The notes under the pieces were generated by a model. That model saw only the letters and a list, made by a program, of their open reading frames with translations. It had not been told where the DNA came from and searched no databases. Below are positions 50,379-61,629 of a stretch of DNA of 64,000 nucleotides, in pieces; position 1 is the first letter of the stretch, and each line of letters opens with the position of its first letter. The DNA comes from Mycoemilia scoparia (taxonomy: Eukaryota > Kickxellomycota > Kickxellomycetes > Kickxellales > Kickxellaceae): contig JANBPU010000018.1 of NCBI GenBank assembly GCA_027575805.1, forward strand, positions 1-64,000. Direction: 5' to 3'. Position numbers and translations under genes: made by a program.

Positions 50379-52832
50379 ATGCGGTTACAAATACCACCTA
50401 TACGGCTGATCTATGTCGGAGACACAGTGACGGGCCCGAGGTTTAGATCAAAACACTCCGTATTGTTATTCTGGAGTTTATTGTTGAGCAGCACGGGTAA
50501 TTCGCGTTTTTATTCCAATTCGAGAGTTTGCGATGAGTCTAGTAAATCGGGACATTCCAGTGAAGAATTTCTCCAGCGGTCGCTACCACTAGATAGACGG
50601 AGGAGAGGTCATAGGACCGCTACTGGCACCACCAAGTCAATTATTGACTTTAAAACGCCACAAGATGGTTTAAAAGACTCCGCATACCCGTCAGAAAGGC
50701 TCTTGAACGAAGCGATAGCAAACCAAGATGCTTCTGAAGCGCTAAAAATTTATCTGGATATAAAGAAGATGCAAGTAAATGGAGCTCAGAATATATCGCA
50801 AAAAACCTATAGATCTCTACGAAGGCTGCTCAGAAGTTTGTATAAATCGAAAAAATCGGTCTCCAATGGCCATGTTGATACAAAAATTGAAGAAATTGAG
50901 AAGCTTGATATTTCCACTATCGCACCATGCCTGGATAGCGACCCGAAAAACCTGCTCCTGATTGTGCTTTGCTTAATAAGAGACATGGAGTCATCCAGTT
51001 ACCGAATAGGGTCTTCGGAAGTTACCGACAAAATATATTGCTATCTGAAGCTAAATCAGCCAAAGAAGGCACTTTTACATTGGAAAGCGGGAGTAGAACG
51101 GCAAGATCGCTACCTAGAATGTATAACCCCCAACTCGCACAATAAGGTCCCTCAGACAGAAAGCCTTAATGAAAATCTCATTTTAGGAATTTCGGCGCAT
51201 AACTTTGCCATTGCTGCAGCTGTAGATACGGGAGATGGAAAAGTGATAACTGATGTCTTCCATAAAGCTATAAAATGCTGTTGGCTCACCAGCCTGAAAT
51301 ACCCGTCCTCCAAAATTCCCATTGTTTTGCCAAACATGTATACATTCCATTATTATCTATCTTCCCCCAAGTCGTCTGCCATGGCCAATTACAAAAAACT
51401 TATGATGATGGAGACTCGGTTACTCGAATTTATTACACAGAATGTAGACAAAAACACAAGTGCCAGTGTTCGATATTTGATCTACAAAGCACACATCAAA
51501 GCATTGGTTAAAGAGGGAAATCTAGTAAAACTAAAAGAACTGGCTTCATCGATTCTGTATAATAATGAGCTTGAGCTCGAGCTTCGTTCAAAAGTAGTTT
51601 GTCTGATTTTACTTGAGCTTCGCTCAAGGCGCATGTTCGGGTATATTGTTTCTCTCTTCAGAAGCACAATGCAGTCGAAATCGCTTAGGTACAGAAAAGA
51701 TATATGGAATACATATCTGCTGTGTCTGGTATCAAAGACACTACTGTCCCGACATAGTTATACATCCATTACCACGCCCAGCCATCCATCACAAGTGTCC
51801 AAAAGCGAATTCAAGGCTGAAATGTCAGACTCTATTCGGGAACTCTTTAATATGTTGTACCAGCAAAATAATACTATGCCTTGGATCCAAATAAAAGTTA
51901 TTGCTTTATGCGGCATGATAAAGTGCAAAGAGTATGTTGAGGCAGTAGACTTTTATTCCAAAAACCCCGAAATGGAGACAAACACTGTTGCGGTAGATGC
52001 TATAATAAGGCTGTTGGCAGACCAAGATTTTTTGGAGAATTTGAGGAACTGCGAAGAGGTATTTGCAGTCCCGTGGCGAGTTTTCATCAAAATTATATGC
52101 TCGTCTGAGAGGAATAGGGGGTTTGCCATCGACAATAGGCTTGTTCACACTGTTTATTTGATAATGTCTAGCAAATTTGCTTGCCAAGATTCCGAGTATT
52201 TTAGCCCAGACGTCTTCAACAGTGCCCTTGAGTGGTTGGGCAAGAATTTAAGATCAGAAGACTTTTACTCTCTGACAAGAAATATCCACATCTCTCTCAA
52301 GCTAGGCTACTTGGATAGGGCATTGCAGTATTACAACGCAATTATCTCCAACGATGGACATGGGGAAAATCGCAATCTATTCGCTATCAACCGCCTTCTT
52401 ATATCCTCTTTGGCCACAAATGACATCAACACAAAAAACATCAGCTCAACTCTTGGTTCCAATATACCAACACTTGATAGCTTTCCCACATCTCATGAGT
52501 TCATAACAAAAAACGTGCCTCCATCACAATACGATATGGCATACCTGACACTCGCCAAGATCCTAATCAACGCCACCAATGATCCAAATGTCAGACTATA
52601 CTCTATTATGAATTTTATAAGGACGATGAGAAATACCAAATCAGGATTTCACCGAAATGTACCTCCTCGCGCCTTGTACAATATGGCATTTTCCCTGATC
52701 CTAGAAACCAAAAAATTCGCAGAAGCCGATATTATACACCGATGGCTCATCGATGACGAACACAAGCGACTCCATCGCAAACCATTTAGTCGAAACACAA
52801 AGATGTTGATAGAAAAAATATTGAAGCACTAA
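50379..52832 (+). CDS. PPR-like mitochondrial helical-repeat protein
   Basis: A single exon of 817 residues from the ATG at 50379; the in-frame codon at 50367 is GTG and was not chosen. The N-terminus is basic and hydrophobic without acidic residues (MRLQIPPIRLIYVG), then SRFYSNSRV, a plausible mitochondrial presequence. The rest is almost all alpha-helical with repeated degenerate units of PPR style (EALKIYLDIKKMQVNG; KALLHWKAGVER; EAVDFYSK; RALQYYNAIISNDG). Such proteins bind organelle RNAs for expression or processing. I do not recognise a specific ortholog. A Ser/Thr/Lys-rich leader at residues 50-110 is probably disordered. Confidence 0.7.
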   Translation: MRLQIPPIRLIYVGDTVTGPRFRSKHSVLLFWSLLLSSTGNSRFYSNSRVCDESSKSGHSSEEFLQRSLPLDRRRRGHRTATGTTKSIIDFKTPQDGLKDSAYPSERLLNEAIANQDASEALKIYLDIKKMQVNGAQNISQKTYRSLRRLLRSLYKSKKSVSNGHVDTKIEEIEKLDISTIAPCLDSDPKNLLLIVLCLIRDMESSSYRIGSSEVTDKIYCYLKLNQPKKALLHWKAGVERQDRYLECITPNSHNKVPQTESLNENLILGISAHNFAIAAAVDTGDGKVITDVFHKAIKCCWLTSLKYPSSKIPIVLPNMYTFHYYLSSPKSSAMANYKKLMMMETRLLEFITQNVDKNTSASVRYLIYKAHIKALVKEGNLVKLKELASSILYNNELELELRSKVVCLILLELRSRRMFGYIVSLFRSTMQSKSLRYRKDIWNTYLLCLVSKTLLSRHSYTSITTPSHPSQVSKSEFKAEMSDSIRELFNMLYQQNNTMPWIQIKVIALCGMIKCKEYVEAVDFYSKNPEMETNTVAVDAIIRLLADQDFLENLRNCEEVFAVPWRVFIKIICSSERNRGFAIDNRLVHTVYLIMSSKFACQDSEYFSPDVFNSALEWLGKNLRSEDFYSLTRNIHISLKLGYLDRALQYYNAIISNDGHGENRNLFAINRLLISSLATNDINTKNISSTLGSNIPTLDSFPTSHEFITKNVPPSQYDMAYLTLAKILINATNDPNVRLYSIMNFIRTMRNTKSGFHRNVPPRALYNMAFSLILETKKFAEADIIHRWLIDDEHKRLHRKPFSRNTKMLIEKILKH

Positions 52833-53440
52833 CTTTGCGTGTATCAAAATGGTATCCATACCTGCATCTGGTTTTATAGAAACAAACTCATAGCATTGCA
52901 TAAGCGCTTGCTTTATTTAAAAAAGGCTTCACAAGCCAATAACTTATACATGGGTAATAATCTTTGAAGGGTAAATTTTGGTGACCAGTGATTATAGGAG
53001 TAATCCCAGCCAAATGGATTTCCAGTTTTACTAGTAAACTTTCATCCTTCAAAAATTATTGCCCATATACACGCCTATCCATACCGCACCGCCATTCATC
53101 AGCATAACCAACTTACACATGCTTAGCAATTTTCCAACACTGCATAGTATAAACACTAATAGCCACCAGGTACTCATCAAAGTACATGATACGTGTTCTC
53201 GCGTATATAACAATATTTTTGATCAATGATACTCTTTATTTTTTCAATAGCTGTTTTTCGGTGGGTCTCATTTTTGTTCTATACTTTGTGATTTTTAGCC
53301 ATAAATATACTAATGCCAGTCTGCATCAATACCAACCAAGATAAATATTGACACACCAAAATAAAAATCTAGTTGTTCAAAATTCACCTTTTGTGACAAC
53401 TTTAAAATATTTTTACTACAGCGTATCAAACGGGCTATAT
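52833..53440. other. Convergent intergenic region with a MITE-like copy
   Basis: These 608 bp between the PPR-like gene and the RS-rich gene hold MITE-like copy 5 (52952-53065). The rest is AT-rich with no supported feature. Confidence 0.5.
52952..53065 (-). repeat. MITE-like element, copy 5
   Basis: Begins GGGTAATAATCTTTGAAGGG and ends CCTTCAAAAATTATTGCCC, an almost perfect terminal inverted repeat. The interior has AATTTTGGTGACCAGTGATT and CCCAGCCAAATGG in reverse orientation. Its TACTAGTAAACTTT block is shared with the fragment at 8430. Confidence 0.8.
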
Positions 53441-55042
53441 TCAAGGGATGATATCGTAACGGATACCCATGCCATCCTTTGCTTTGAACCCAAGCTTGCG
53501 CAGGCTTTCTGCTTCAACACGCTCCTGCTGCACTCGACGCAAGTCCATCAACTGCTCCTTGCTAAGTGTAGATGAAGAGTTGTTATAACTCACTTTCCTA
53601 TATGGTTACGAAGATCCCATTGTTAGATATAGCAAGTCATAATAAAACAAAAAGTTAGTGGCAAATGATGGTATCGGTAAACTCACTTCAAAGATACTTG
53701 GTCTCTGAGGATATCAAACTCCCCATTGTCATTAAACTCCCAGTCCTTTTTCGATTTTTTCGACTTCTTTGACCTTTTCTTTTCCATAGCCTCCCAGGCA
53801 GCCAAATCATAATACCTATGAATTAACAAATTGGCCTTCCAGTCAAATGTATTATCAATTTTTTGACTATATTGATATGATAATGAAAACGTACTTTTCG
53901 TGGTCCAATGTTCCGGTATTATAATCTATTATAGTTGACAAATATGGAGTTTTAGCAAAGCAAAAAAGAATCAAATGGCATACGAAGTAAGATTTTAAGC
54001 AGCGAAGACACTTACCTTCCATGTATTGGCGGAAGTACTGCTTTGACAAAGATGGTTTGAGCTCCTCAAAAGAGAGCTTCTTGGTTTCAAAAAGCCATGT
54101 ATTGAATTCCTATAAGATTTCAACATTCGGGCCAAAATATGATATGCATGGTATGTTATAATAATACGCACATACCCATTTATACCAATATTTCAAATTT
54201 TGCTTACCTCTTCTTTTTTATATATGCTAAATAGGGTTTGAATGAGTTGGAAATATTGAGTATTATAATAACTTTAGCTAATAAAACTAGTAACAATACC
54301 TTACAACTTACTCTGTTTCATATATAATGCCACGACACCCCCATTCACCAACAGCTCGTGACTTCTGACTTTCAGACTTGGCCTTTACAATATGAAAAAT
54401 AATTAGAACCCTTTTTATTGTTCAATTTCAATCATAAAATATAGAGCTTCTTACCTTTGACTTCTTTTTCGATTTGCGACGATGTCGAGATCTCGATCTC
54501 GATCTTGACCTAGAGCAACTGCTTGGAGAGTCATAACCACTAAGCTCTGAATCGGACTCTCCTTTTTTATGATGACTTCGCCTGGATTCTTCCCTACGCG
54601 ACTTATGCTTATGTCGAGATGACTTCTGCTTTGATGACAATGGTCGTCTGTGCCTATGATCATATTCATCACTAGATACTGAATCATCTCTATATTTAGA
54701 TTTTCTGCGATCTCTTTTGCTTCTGCTATCTCTATCCTTAGACCGACGGTGTGGTGACCTTGACCTTGACCTTGACCTAGAACTAGACCTTGACAATGAA
54801 CGCTCTCGGCGTCTTCTATGGCGATGATCGCTGCTTATATTTCTTTTCTTTTTATCCTCATGATGGTCTGATGGAGATGGTGAGCGATTTCGAGATTTGC
54901 CTATACAATATTCAGCCAGCTACTTAATGGCTGCATGATTATAAAAAATAAAAGCGTTTTATACGATTTTTTTACCTCTATAACTGCTTTTCTCCTTTTG
55001 ATATGATTCTTTTCCGCTTCTTTCGTCAATATCATAACCCAT
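53441..55042 (-). CDS. RS-rich nuclear protein with a conserved C-terminal block, likely splicing-associated
   Basis: Exons: 55042..54976, 54900..54455, 54382..54312, 54228..54210, 54109..54016, 53925..53895, 53815..53687, 53597..53441; 337 residues. Residues about 24-170 are Arg/Ser/His/Lys-rich with RSRSRSRS runs, typical of splicing and nuclear-speckle proteins. The C-terminal half looks conserved and folded: VGEWGCRGIIYETD, EFNTWLFETKKLSFEELKP, QYFRQYMEDYNTGTLDHEKY, YDLAAWEAMEKKR, then a basic coil and EQLMDLRRVQQERVEAESLR ending GFKAKDGMGIRYDIIP. I recognise the style of a eukaryote-wide RS-rich family but cannot name it with confidence. Exon 4 is 19 nt and exon 6 is 31 nt. Confidence 0.75.
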
Positions 55043-55739
55043 TTTGTGAAATTTAGTTGTTCACCCTTTCAAGCAAATGTACATAAAATAAGTGTAAAAA
55101 TTAGTATCTCATTATGGGTGATGATAAATTCAATGCATTGACGTTTTGCTTTTGTCAAGGCTCATGTGGCCTATAGCTACTTCCTTATGAGTAACAAATT
55201 GCTTAATCATTAGCGCTTTGCTTTTTCCAAGTTCCCGCCAAAAGGGAACAGACTGGTACCCTCACACATTCCCTGAAAATCAGCCCATAGCCTTATCCAT
55301 TTTAGCTGGAATCTGGCAGGTAATTGGCTATTATCCAAGATATCATTCTGGTACACCTTTGGAGGAGACTCCTCTGCCTTTAACTATTTTCACAGCAGAA
55401 ATCTATACAACATATACTAACCTTAAGCATTTTAGTGTTTATTTAAAGTGAACAAATGATGGTTTAAATGGGTATGCAAATAGGGTATAAATATCATGAT
55501 TTCACGGGTAATTAAATACATGTTTTCTAAATAATGGTTCCCTGCTAGAATGAGAAACCATGAATAATCAACCGTCCAAATCTCCAGGACTCGACTTTTT
55601 CTGGAATTGGAAACACAATTCAAACAAATATATAAATATACAAACGTGCCGGCTGGCTAGCCTGATGTTGATGTAGGTTAAATGATCTGAAGTTTCGCCA
55701 ACCTGTATGATGATGACGATGGTGACTTAAGGTCTGCAA
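55043..55739. other. Intergenic region with an inverted family C repeat
   Basis: These 697 bp lie upstream of the RS-rich gene and downstream of OTU1 (both minus strand). They contain the inverted family C repeat (55231-55332). The plus-strand frame 55218-55451 lies within the repeat and is not supported as a gene. Confidence 0.5.
55231..55332 (-). repeat. Dispersed repeat family C, inverted copy
   Basis: Read on the minus strand it has ATTCCAGCTAAAATGGATAA, CTATGGGCTGATTTTCAGGG and AATGTGTGAGGGTACCAG, ending in the hairpin GTTCCCTTTTGGCGGGAAC with perfect GTTCCC/GGGAAC arms. The blocks match the copy at 36838-36945. Confidence 0.6.
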
Positions 55740-57361
55740 CTAAGAATATTCCTCGAATGCAGTATGACCAGTTCGCCCAGCATGCTGCTGTGCATCGGTC
55801 TCTCCAAGCAATGAGGCATCGCAAATTGAGCATCTAAGCGTGAAATTTGCAACGTCAGTATACTGATGCTGTTCCTGTAGCATTCGTGCAAGTTCTGATG
55901 CAGCCATAACTACGGTTTCGTCACTGACAGGGAATATGGTCTGCTCTAACAAATCTGGCTCGTTAAGACTCATAACCAGTTTTACAGCATCATAATGTAT
56001 ACCGCTATACAACACAATTACACGATTGGAGTACTTTCCCTCACCTATGTAACATAAACGTTTGTGATTAGGATAACAGCCATCATCTAGTTTAAAACGT
56101 TGCAATATGTACTAACCGAATTGATCTATTCTGAGAGATTTGATATCAATGGAGCATATTTCTATCGAAAATAACGCTGATGTTAATGAAAAACAATGTA
56201 AACCTGTTAAACTAGAGTATTTTTAATCAATAGAGAACTTACCCAATTTGAAATAGGAAGAAAAGATTGCGAGCTCTATATTTGACAAATCCGATGTTGT
56301 TAAATTGCATCACAGGAGCTATTCAATACAGCTATTAGAACATAACAGCACGCGGACACTGACCTATGGCACCGCCCCAACTATTTGGTTCCATAATCCA
56401 ACTGCAATACTCATCTCTGGATCTACCCAAAACCACTTGGGAATACTCTTCTGGATTCCGTATAATTTCGCTTACAACAACTAAATTAATAAATTTAGAC
56501 TTAATCATACATATAGAATCTATATAGATGGCTTGAAACGTATGTCATATTTCTTGTATACTTACGCTGTCTCAAAGATTGAGCCGACTGGTTGCTTCCA
56601 ATGACTTTGCTAATAAAATATATGAATGTTTATATATTTTACAGTGATATCCACAAAAACGGTCATTGTTGAATAAACTTTGTATGCCTTACCCTGAAAA
56701 TAGAATACATATTCATCGAATCGGTTATGCAAATATCTTATTATTATTACTGCTATTATTATTATTATTACCAAGGAGAACATCGTACTTACAGATAGAA
56801 TGAAATAGACAACTGTTATCATCCGGTATGTCCTTTATAAAAATACATGTTCACAGACATATCAGTCCCCCCAAACAATAAATAAATGTATACTCTAATG
56901 TAGAGCTTCGTTCTTACATGTTTAACCAGATAACCATCTCCAACCGGAACACATTCAGGGTAAGCTCCAGTATCCAACATGTCATTCGTCTTTGAACTTT
57001 CTCCTTGACTTCTAGAAACACATTGGTTTGGTTTCTCTTCAATATCATTATATGACAATATTAATCTGTCCCCCGATCGAATTCCTACAGAATTTAAAGA
57101 ATCGCCATCGTTTCCTGCAACTGTCCTTGGCGGAACACCAGCTTTTACTGAAATCAGATGTAGGCATCAGATGTTATTATAAGATATAGCTTGTTGAACC
57201 TCACTATTGCTATTATAATATACGCCTAAAATCTTACTTTTGATTTGAAAAGTAGGTATTCCCGTTTCTGCCTCAAGAAGCTGCTTAAAAGCTCCTAAAG
57301 TGTCAATGTCTCCACAGGTAATATCTTTTCTAAAGTCTGGACCTTGCAAACGGAACCTCAT
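55740..57361 (-). CDS. OTU1: OTU1/YOD1-type deubiquitinase
   Basis: Exons: 57361..57238, 57147..56918, 56832..56793, 56693 (one base), 56609..56566, 56480..56364, 56275..56243, 56161..56117, 56044..55740; 312 residues. Works with Cdc48/p97 in ER-associated degradation. An N-terminal UBX-like part (MRFRLQGPDF, GIRSGDRLILSYND) precedes the OTU core: catalytic Cys in IPDDNSCLFHSI, then EEYSQVVLGRSRDEYCSWI, SWGGAIELAIFS, ICSIDIKSL and catalytic His in VLYSGIHYDAV. The C-terminal C2H2 finger is RCSICDASLLGETDAQQH...H. Between HSI and KVIGSN the frame can be kept only by a single G at 56693, flanked by a good acceptor (ttttcag) and donor (gtaagg) with introns of 99 and 83 nt. Otherwise the gene is frameshifted at that point. 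Confidence 0.88.
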
Positions 57362-58031
57362 TTAAACACTTTACGTCTGGCGCAACCAAATAAATAGTGA
57401 TAAAATAGAATGAATGGAGAATAAAAGAACAAGTAGCATATATGTGCCAAAATGGGATAGAGGTGAGGTCATGGCATCAACGATGGTGGTGCCAAAATTA
57501 AATTCTGCAATCACTGTGGCTGAAGGATTATATCAACTAACCAAAGCCCATGACACCTTTTGTGGCCCTTACTATGAAAAGGATTGTTAAAGAGCTTAAG
57601 CAGTGAACCCTTCCCTTTTTAACCAAATGAACGATTCAACACTTTGCTAGTGCCTATAATCATTCTCTTCGCATTAAGAACGCTATTAATTGTTAAGCTT
57701 ATCTAAACTAAAAACACTGGCTCCTATTCTTTATAAAAGGTACAAATATAACAGCACAAGCTTTAAGCTCAAGGCGCTTTTCTATAAACACACAATGTAT
57801 ATGTGCACAAAATATCTACATTTTGGCACTACAGGCTCATCAAGGACAAGCCAAATCCAAATTCCAGGTCAATATTTCCTGGCTTGCTATAAAGTGCCCT
57901 CCAATTCACTGTTCCCTGCAGCTTTTACTATATTTTGAACTTCTTTGCTCATATACATGTACATGTATATATATGTTGTATATTTATAGTTGTACGGGTT
58001 TTATATTATACACTGCTAGATTCCGCCCACC
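57362..58031. other. Divergent intergenic region between OTU1 and the Not3 gene
   Basis: 670 bp. Short TATA-like and ACATGTAC stretches near 57945-57980; nothing else supported. Confidence 0.5.
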
Positions 58032-60999
58032 ATGTCAAGGAAATTACAAGGTACCTTTATAATTCACATCAGGCCATACTATACATGCTGCTAAATATAC
58101 AAATATGGTGACCGCTTTTATAATACCATGGTGTTTTTCTTAAAGTTGAGATTGACCGGGTATTTAAAAAGGTCGCTGAAGGGATGGACATCTTTGAGGA
58201 ATGCTACAATAAGGTATTGAATGCATCCACAACGAACCAAAAGGAGAAGTATGAAGCAGATCTAAAAAAGGAGATCAAAAAGCTGCAACGGCTTCGTGAG
58301 CAGATAAAAGCCTGGATCCAAAACAATGATATTAAGGACAAAAATGACCTTATAAACCACAGGAAGCTCATAGAAAAGGTAGGGCAGCATCTGCGTGGTG
58401 TTAACATTTACAACTGTGCTAAACTTTTGGTCCACCATAAAGCAAGCTTGCTGAATTGTGACGACTTTTAAATATACGTTTATAGCAAATGGAAAAGTTC
58501 AAGGCCATAGAAAAGGAGATGAAGACTAAGGCATTCTCAAAGGAGGGATTATTACAGTCCACCAAGCTTGATCCTCGTGAAAAGGAGAAACTGGACATAT
58601 GCAACTGGTTGTCTGAGCAAGTAGACAAGCTAAGCACACAGATTGATCTCCGTGAAGCTGAGGCAGAGCAGATATCCAACTCTATCAATAAAAAGAAAAA
58701 GAGGGATACCTCAAAAAGTGAAAAGGTCAAAGAAATCACTACAAAGGTAGACAGACACAAGTATCATATCCAGTGTCTTGAACGGATTCAGCGCCTTATA
58801 GAAAATGAGAGTCTAAGCCCAGAAGAGGTAGGTGACTTGGAAGAATTTAGCATCAATGTTAACATTTTAGAAGGAAACATCAATAACGAAATTGACGCTA
58901 AATATGCTACCAGGTCAATGAAATTAAAGAAGACATCAGTTACTATGTTGATGAAAATGAGGAGGATTTCTTTGTTGAAGATGAGGGTATATACGATGAC
59001 CTCAATCTAGATGACGACCCAGTATTTGCTGCCATTCCAGATGCTGAATCTGAGCCATCAAACACTACAACGGCCTCATCATCACCAGTGAATGCTACAA
59101 TTGCTTCAACCACCGTGCCGTCCACCCCAGGATCATCGACACTGCCAAAAACCACGTCAGCATCGGCGTCAGATACCGCACGACCACAGGGTATGAGAAG
59201 CAAAATGTCTCTGCTATCATCGATGTTTGTCTGTGAATATCTCTCTAATTGTATTTTTGTTGTGTATATTAAAGCAGATGATGGCAGGGGAGTGTCCAGA
59301 ACCACCGATTCTGGTGATTATAACGATGTAAATGAGGTATGTATAATAGTAGTAGTATAAAATTGTGTTGATATTGCGAAACTTGGTTGACATTTTGGTA
59401 TAAATATTCCTATATAGCCTACATCGCCTACCCGTCCTGTATTAGGGTCAAAGTCAGGTCAAAAGCCCAAACAAAGTAAGCGCACTACTCCTTTAATATA
59501 ATTACCTGCATGAATATTATCCATTGACCCTAACATGAAAATATTGGTTTATAGCATCAACATCACTCCTCTCATCGCCCTCTGCTCTTCCTCCTGCGCC
59601 AGTGGAGCCAAAAAATGCTTGGAGGGAAGTCAAGGAAAGCGTACTTAGTCCTTCTAGACAGCAGGGTACGACATCTGTGCAAGCAACATCTTTAATGCAA
59701 CCATGGGCAGCAATTGCGGGACAAGGGGCTAGCGGTGCCACATCCACATCGCCACGACCAGTCTCGACAGTGCACAACAGAGCCCTATCACCGCCCTCGA
59801 TGTACCAAGTTGCAGCTGGAGTAAAGAGGCCACAGATCGTATCTAGCCAGACTGCAGATCACATACATGACCAGATTAAGTCAAAGCCAACCATAGACCA
59901 ACAGCAAAAGGCATCATCCTTGAGTGCTTCTAAAGCACCATCCCCGTTGTCTATTGATGGTAAGTCAAAATACTTTGCAACAAATCCATTCTGGAAGACT
60001 TTGATAAACTAAAATATCTGACCGTTACCAAAACAATTATAAACACTAACCCATTAGTCCAAGTCAAAGCCGATGCTAGCTCCAATGGTGCCCCTGAATG
60101 TACTTCGCCTGTTGGAACAAGGCCTAAATCACCAGCTGCCAAAAAGCCAAAAACAAAGAGCAGATACTCCCTGTTTGATAACACGCAGATTCCAGACCCA
60201 TTCAATGATCTCCTGCAAACATATGACAAGGCCAAGAAACAATGTAAGCTATACATATATTATTGCTTGAAATATATGTGTGTCAATTTTTGAAGGGTAT
60301 CTCCTTTTGGTGGCCAGCCATTATAGAGGAAATCACAGCCGAATGAGCAGTCACCGCTTATTAGCAAATGGCCGCCCTTTGAAAACTACAACTCATAGGC
60401 CGTTTTAAATACATACTAAACATTCTTTTTTATTATCCTGACAATAGTCGCATCCACACCACAGGGATATGCACTACGACATAAACTTATGGCTGCTGCA
60501 CAGACTAATTTGCCTACGCTCGATGACCAGGAACGGTAAGCTTTGGCAAAAACTACTATGGGTATACATTATTAAGAGTATAGGACAGCCTTTTAACATG
60601 TATATATGTTATAAAAACTTTTCATTTGATAGCCGGCCAGCATGGATTCCTCAGAATCCCACAAAGACACCATCATACTATCCACAGACACCCATATCTA
60701 TCCTTGCTGCACCAGATGATGCCAAAGACATGAACGTAGACACATTGTTTTATGCGTTCTATTACCAGCAAGATACATACCAACAGTATCTCGCAGCAAG
60801 AGAGCTAAAGGGGAAATCATGGAGGTTTCACAAAAAGTACTTAACATGGTTCCAGCGATTTGAAGAGCCCCGCACCATCACCGAAGACTATGAGCAGGGT
60901 ACATACATTTACTTCGACTATGAGGGCGACTGGTGCCAACGAAAAAAGTCCGAATTCCGTTTCGAATATCGATATCTTGAAGATTCAGAGTTTGTATAA
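58032..60999 (+). CDS. CCR4-NOT complex subunit Not3/Not5
   Basis: Ten exons: 58032..58050, 58146..58378, 58486..58827, 58914..59190, 59275..59336, 59418..59475, 59555..59959, 60058..60243, 60448..60535, 60633..60999; 678 residues. Scaffold/regulatory subunit for mRNA deadenylation and codon-optimality sensing. The N-terminal coiled-coil is very conserved ([66 protein letters not shown]), then [16 protein letters not shown] and an acidic [11 protein letters not shown] Ser/Pro/Thr-rich linker is followed by the NOT box: [69 protein letters not shown]. The intron 58828..58913 was placed to restore EVNEIKED; reading through gives a false tail. Intron 8 carries a MITE-like element. Confidence 0.95.
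60279..60396 (-). repeat. MITE-like element, copy 6 (inside a NOT3 intron)
   Basis: About 118 bp: TCAATTTTTGAAGGGTATCT at the start, GCCCTTTGAAAACTACAACT at the end, and interior TTTTGGTGGCCAGCCATTAT and CACAGCCGAATGAGCAG. Reverse orientation. It fills more than half of the 60244..60447 intron. Confidence 0.75.
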
Positions 61000-61629
61000 C
61001 CCTATCATTTGAATATGTCTATAAACAACACTTTAAGCTTCTTTTTTATTTATCATTCAAAATAAGTATCTCCAAAATATAATATGTGGCATTTTATAAC
61101 TATGATCCAGAAGTGTTACTGGATTCGCATTCACAACTTTAAGATCATGACAACAATGAGCCTTAATTAAAGGCTGGTGATTACAATCATGCCCAATCAG
61201 AGAATTTTTAGATGATAACCACACAAAGTTACAGAAGGCTGTGAAGGCCCGATCCAAAGGAGCAGCAGCATTAAGAGTGTGTTTTGGGCAGAATATTGAA
61301 CACATTCGTCTTTTCCAACACCTGGTAACTTTACCTATTATTGCCTCTATACGGATTTGAAAACCCGAGGTGCTTCTTTAAAACAAAATGGCAAGTCAAT
61401 GTATAAAACACAAATTCAGTCATAAATTGCCATAGCATAAACGATCTCCATAAAGCAAAGCGCCTATAAATACACGAGACCCAATTTGCAATTTATTGCT
61501 GCCCACAAACCAAATCCAAAGGAAACCCCCTACTTATATGTTTAATAGAAACTAACGATTAGTGAACATTTATTCTGGTAGATTCGCACAATTCTTCCCC
61601 GTATCAACAAGTCCACAATAGTTGCCCAA
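61000..61629. other. Intergenic, NOT3 3' side and bL12m promoter
   Basis: 630 bp. A minus-strand open frame (61305 to 61057) has Cys/His pairs (GHDCNHQP, HCCHDL) but no start context or family match; it may be a transposon relic. Nothing else supported. Confidence 0.45.

Noticed and set aside
58828..58990. Read-through of the NOT3 intron 58828..58913
   Set aside because: Splicing restores [16 protein letters not shown], typical of Not3, whereas read-through gives a short basic tail and a stop.
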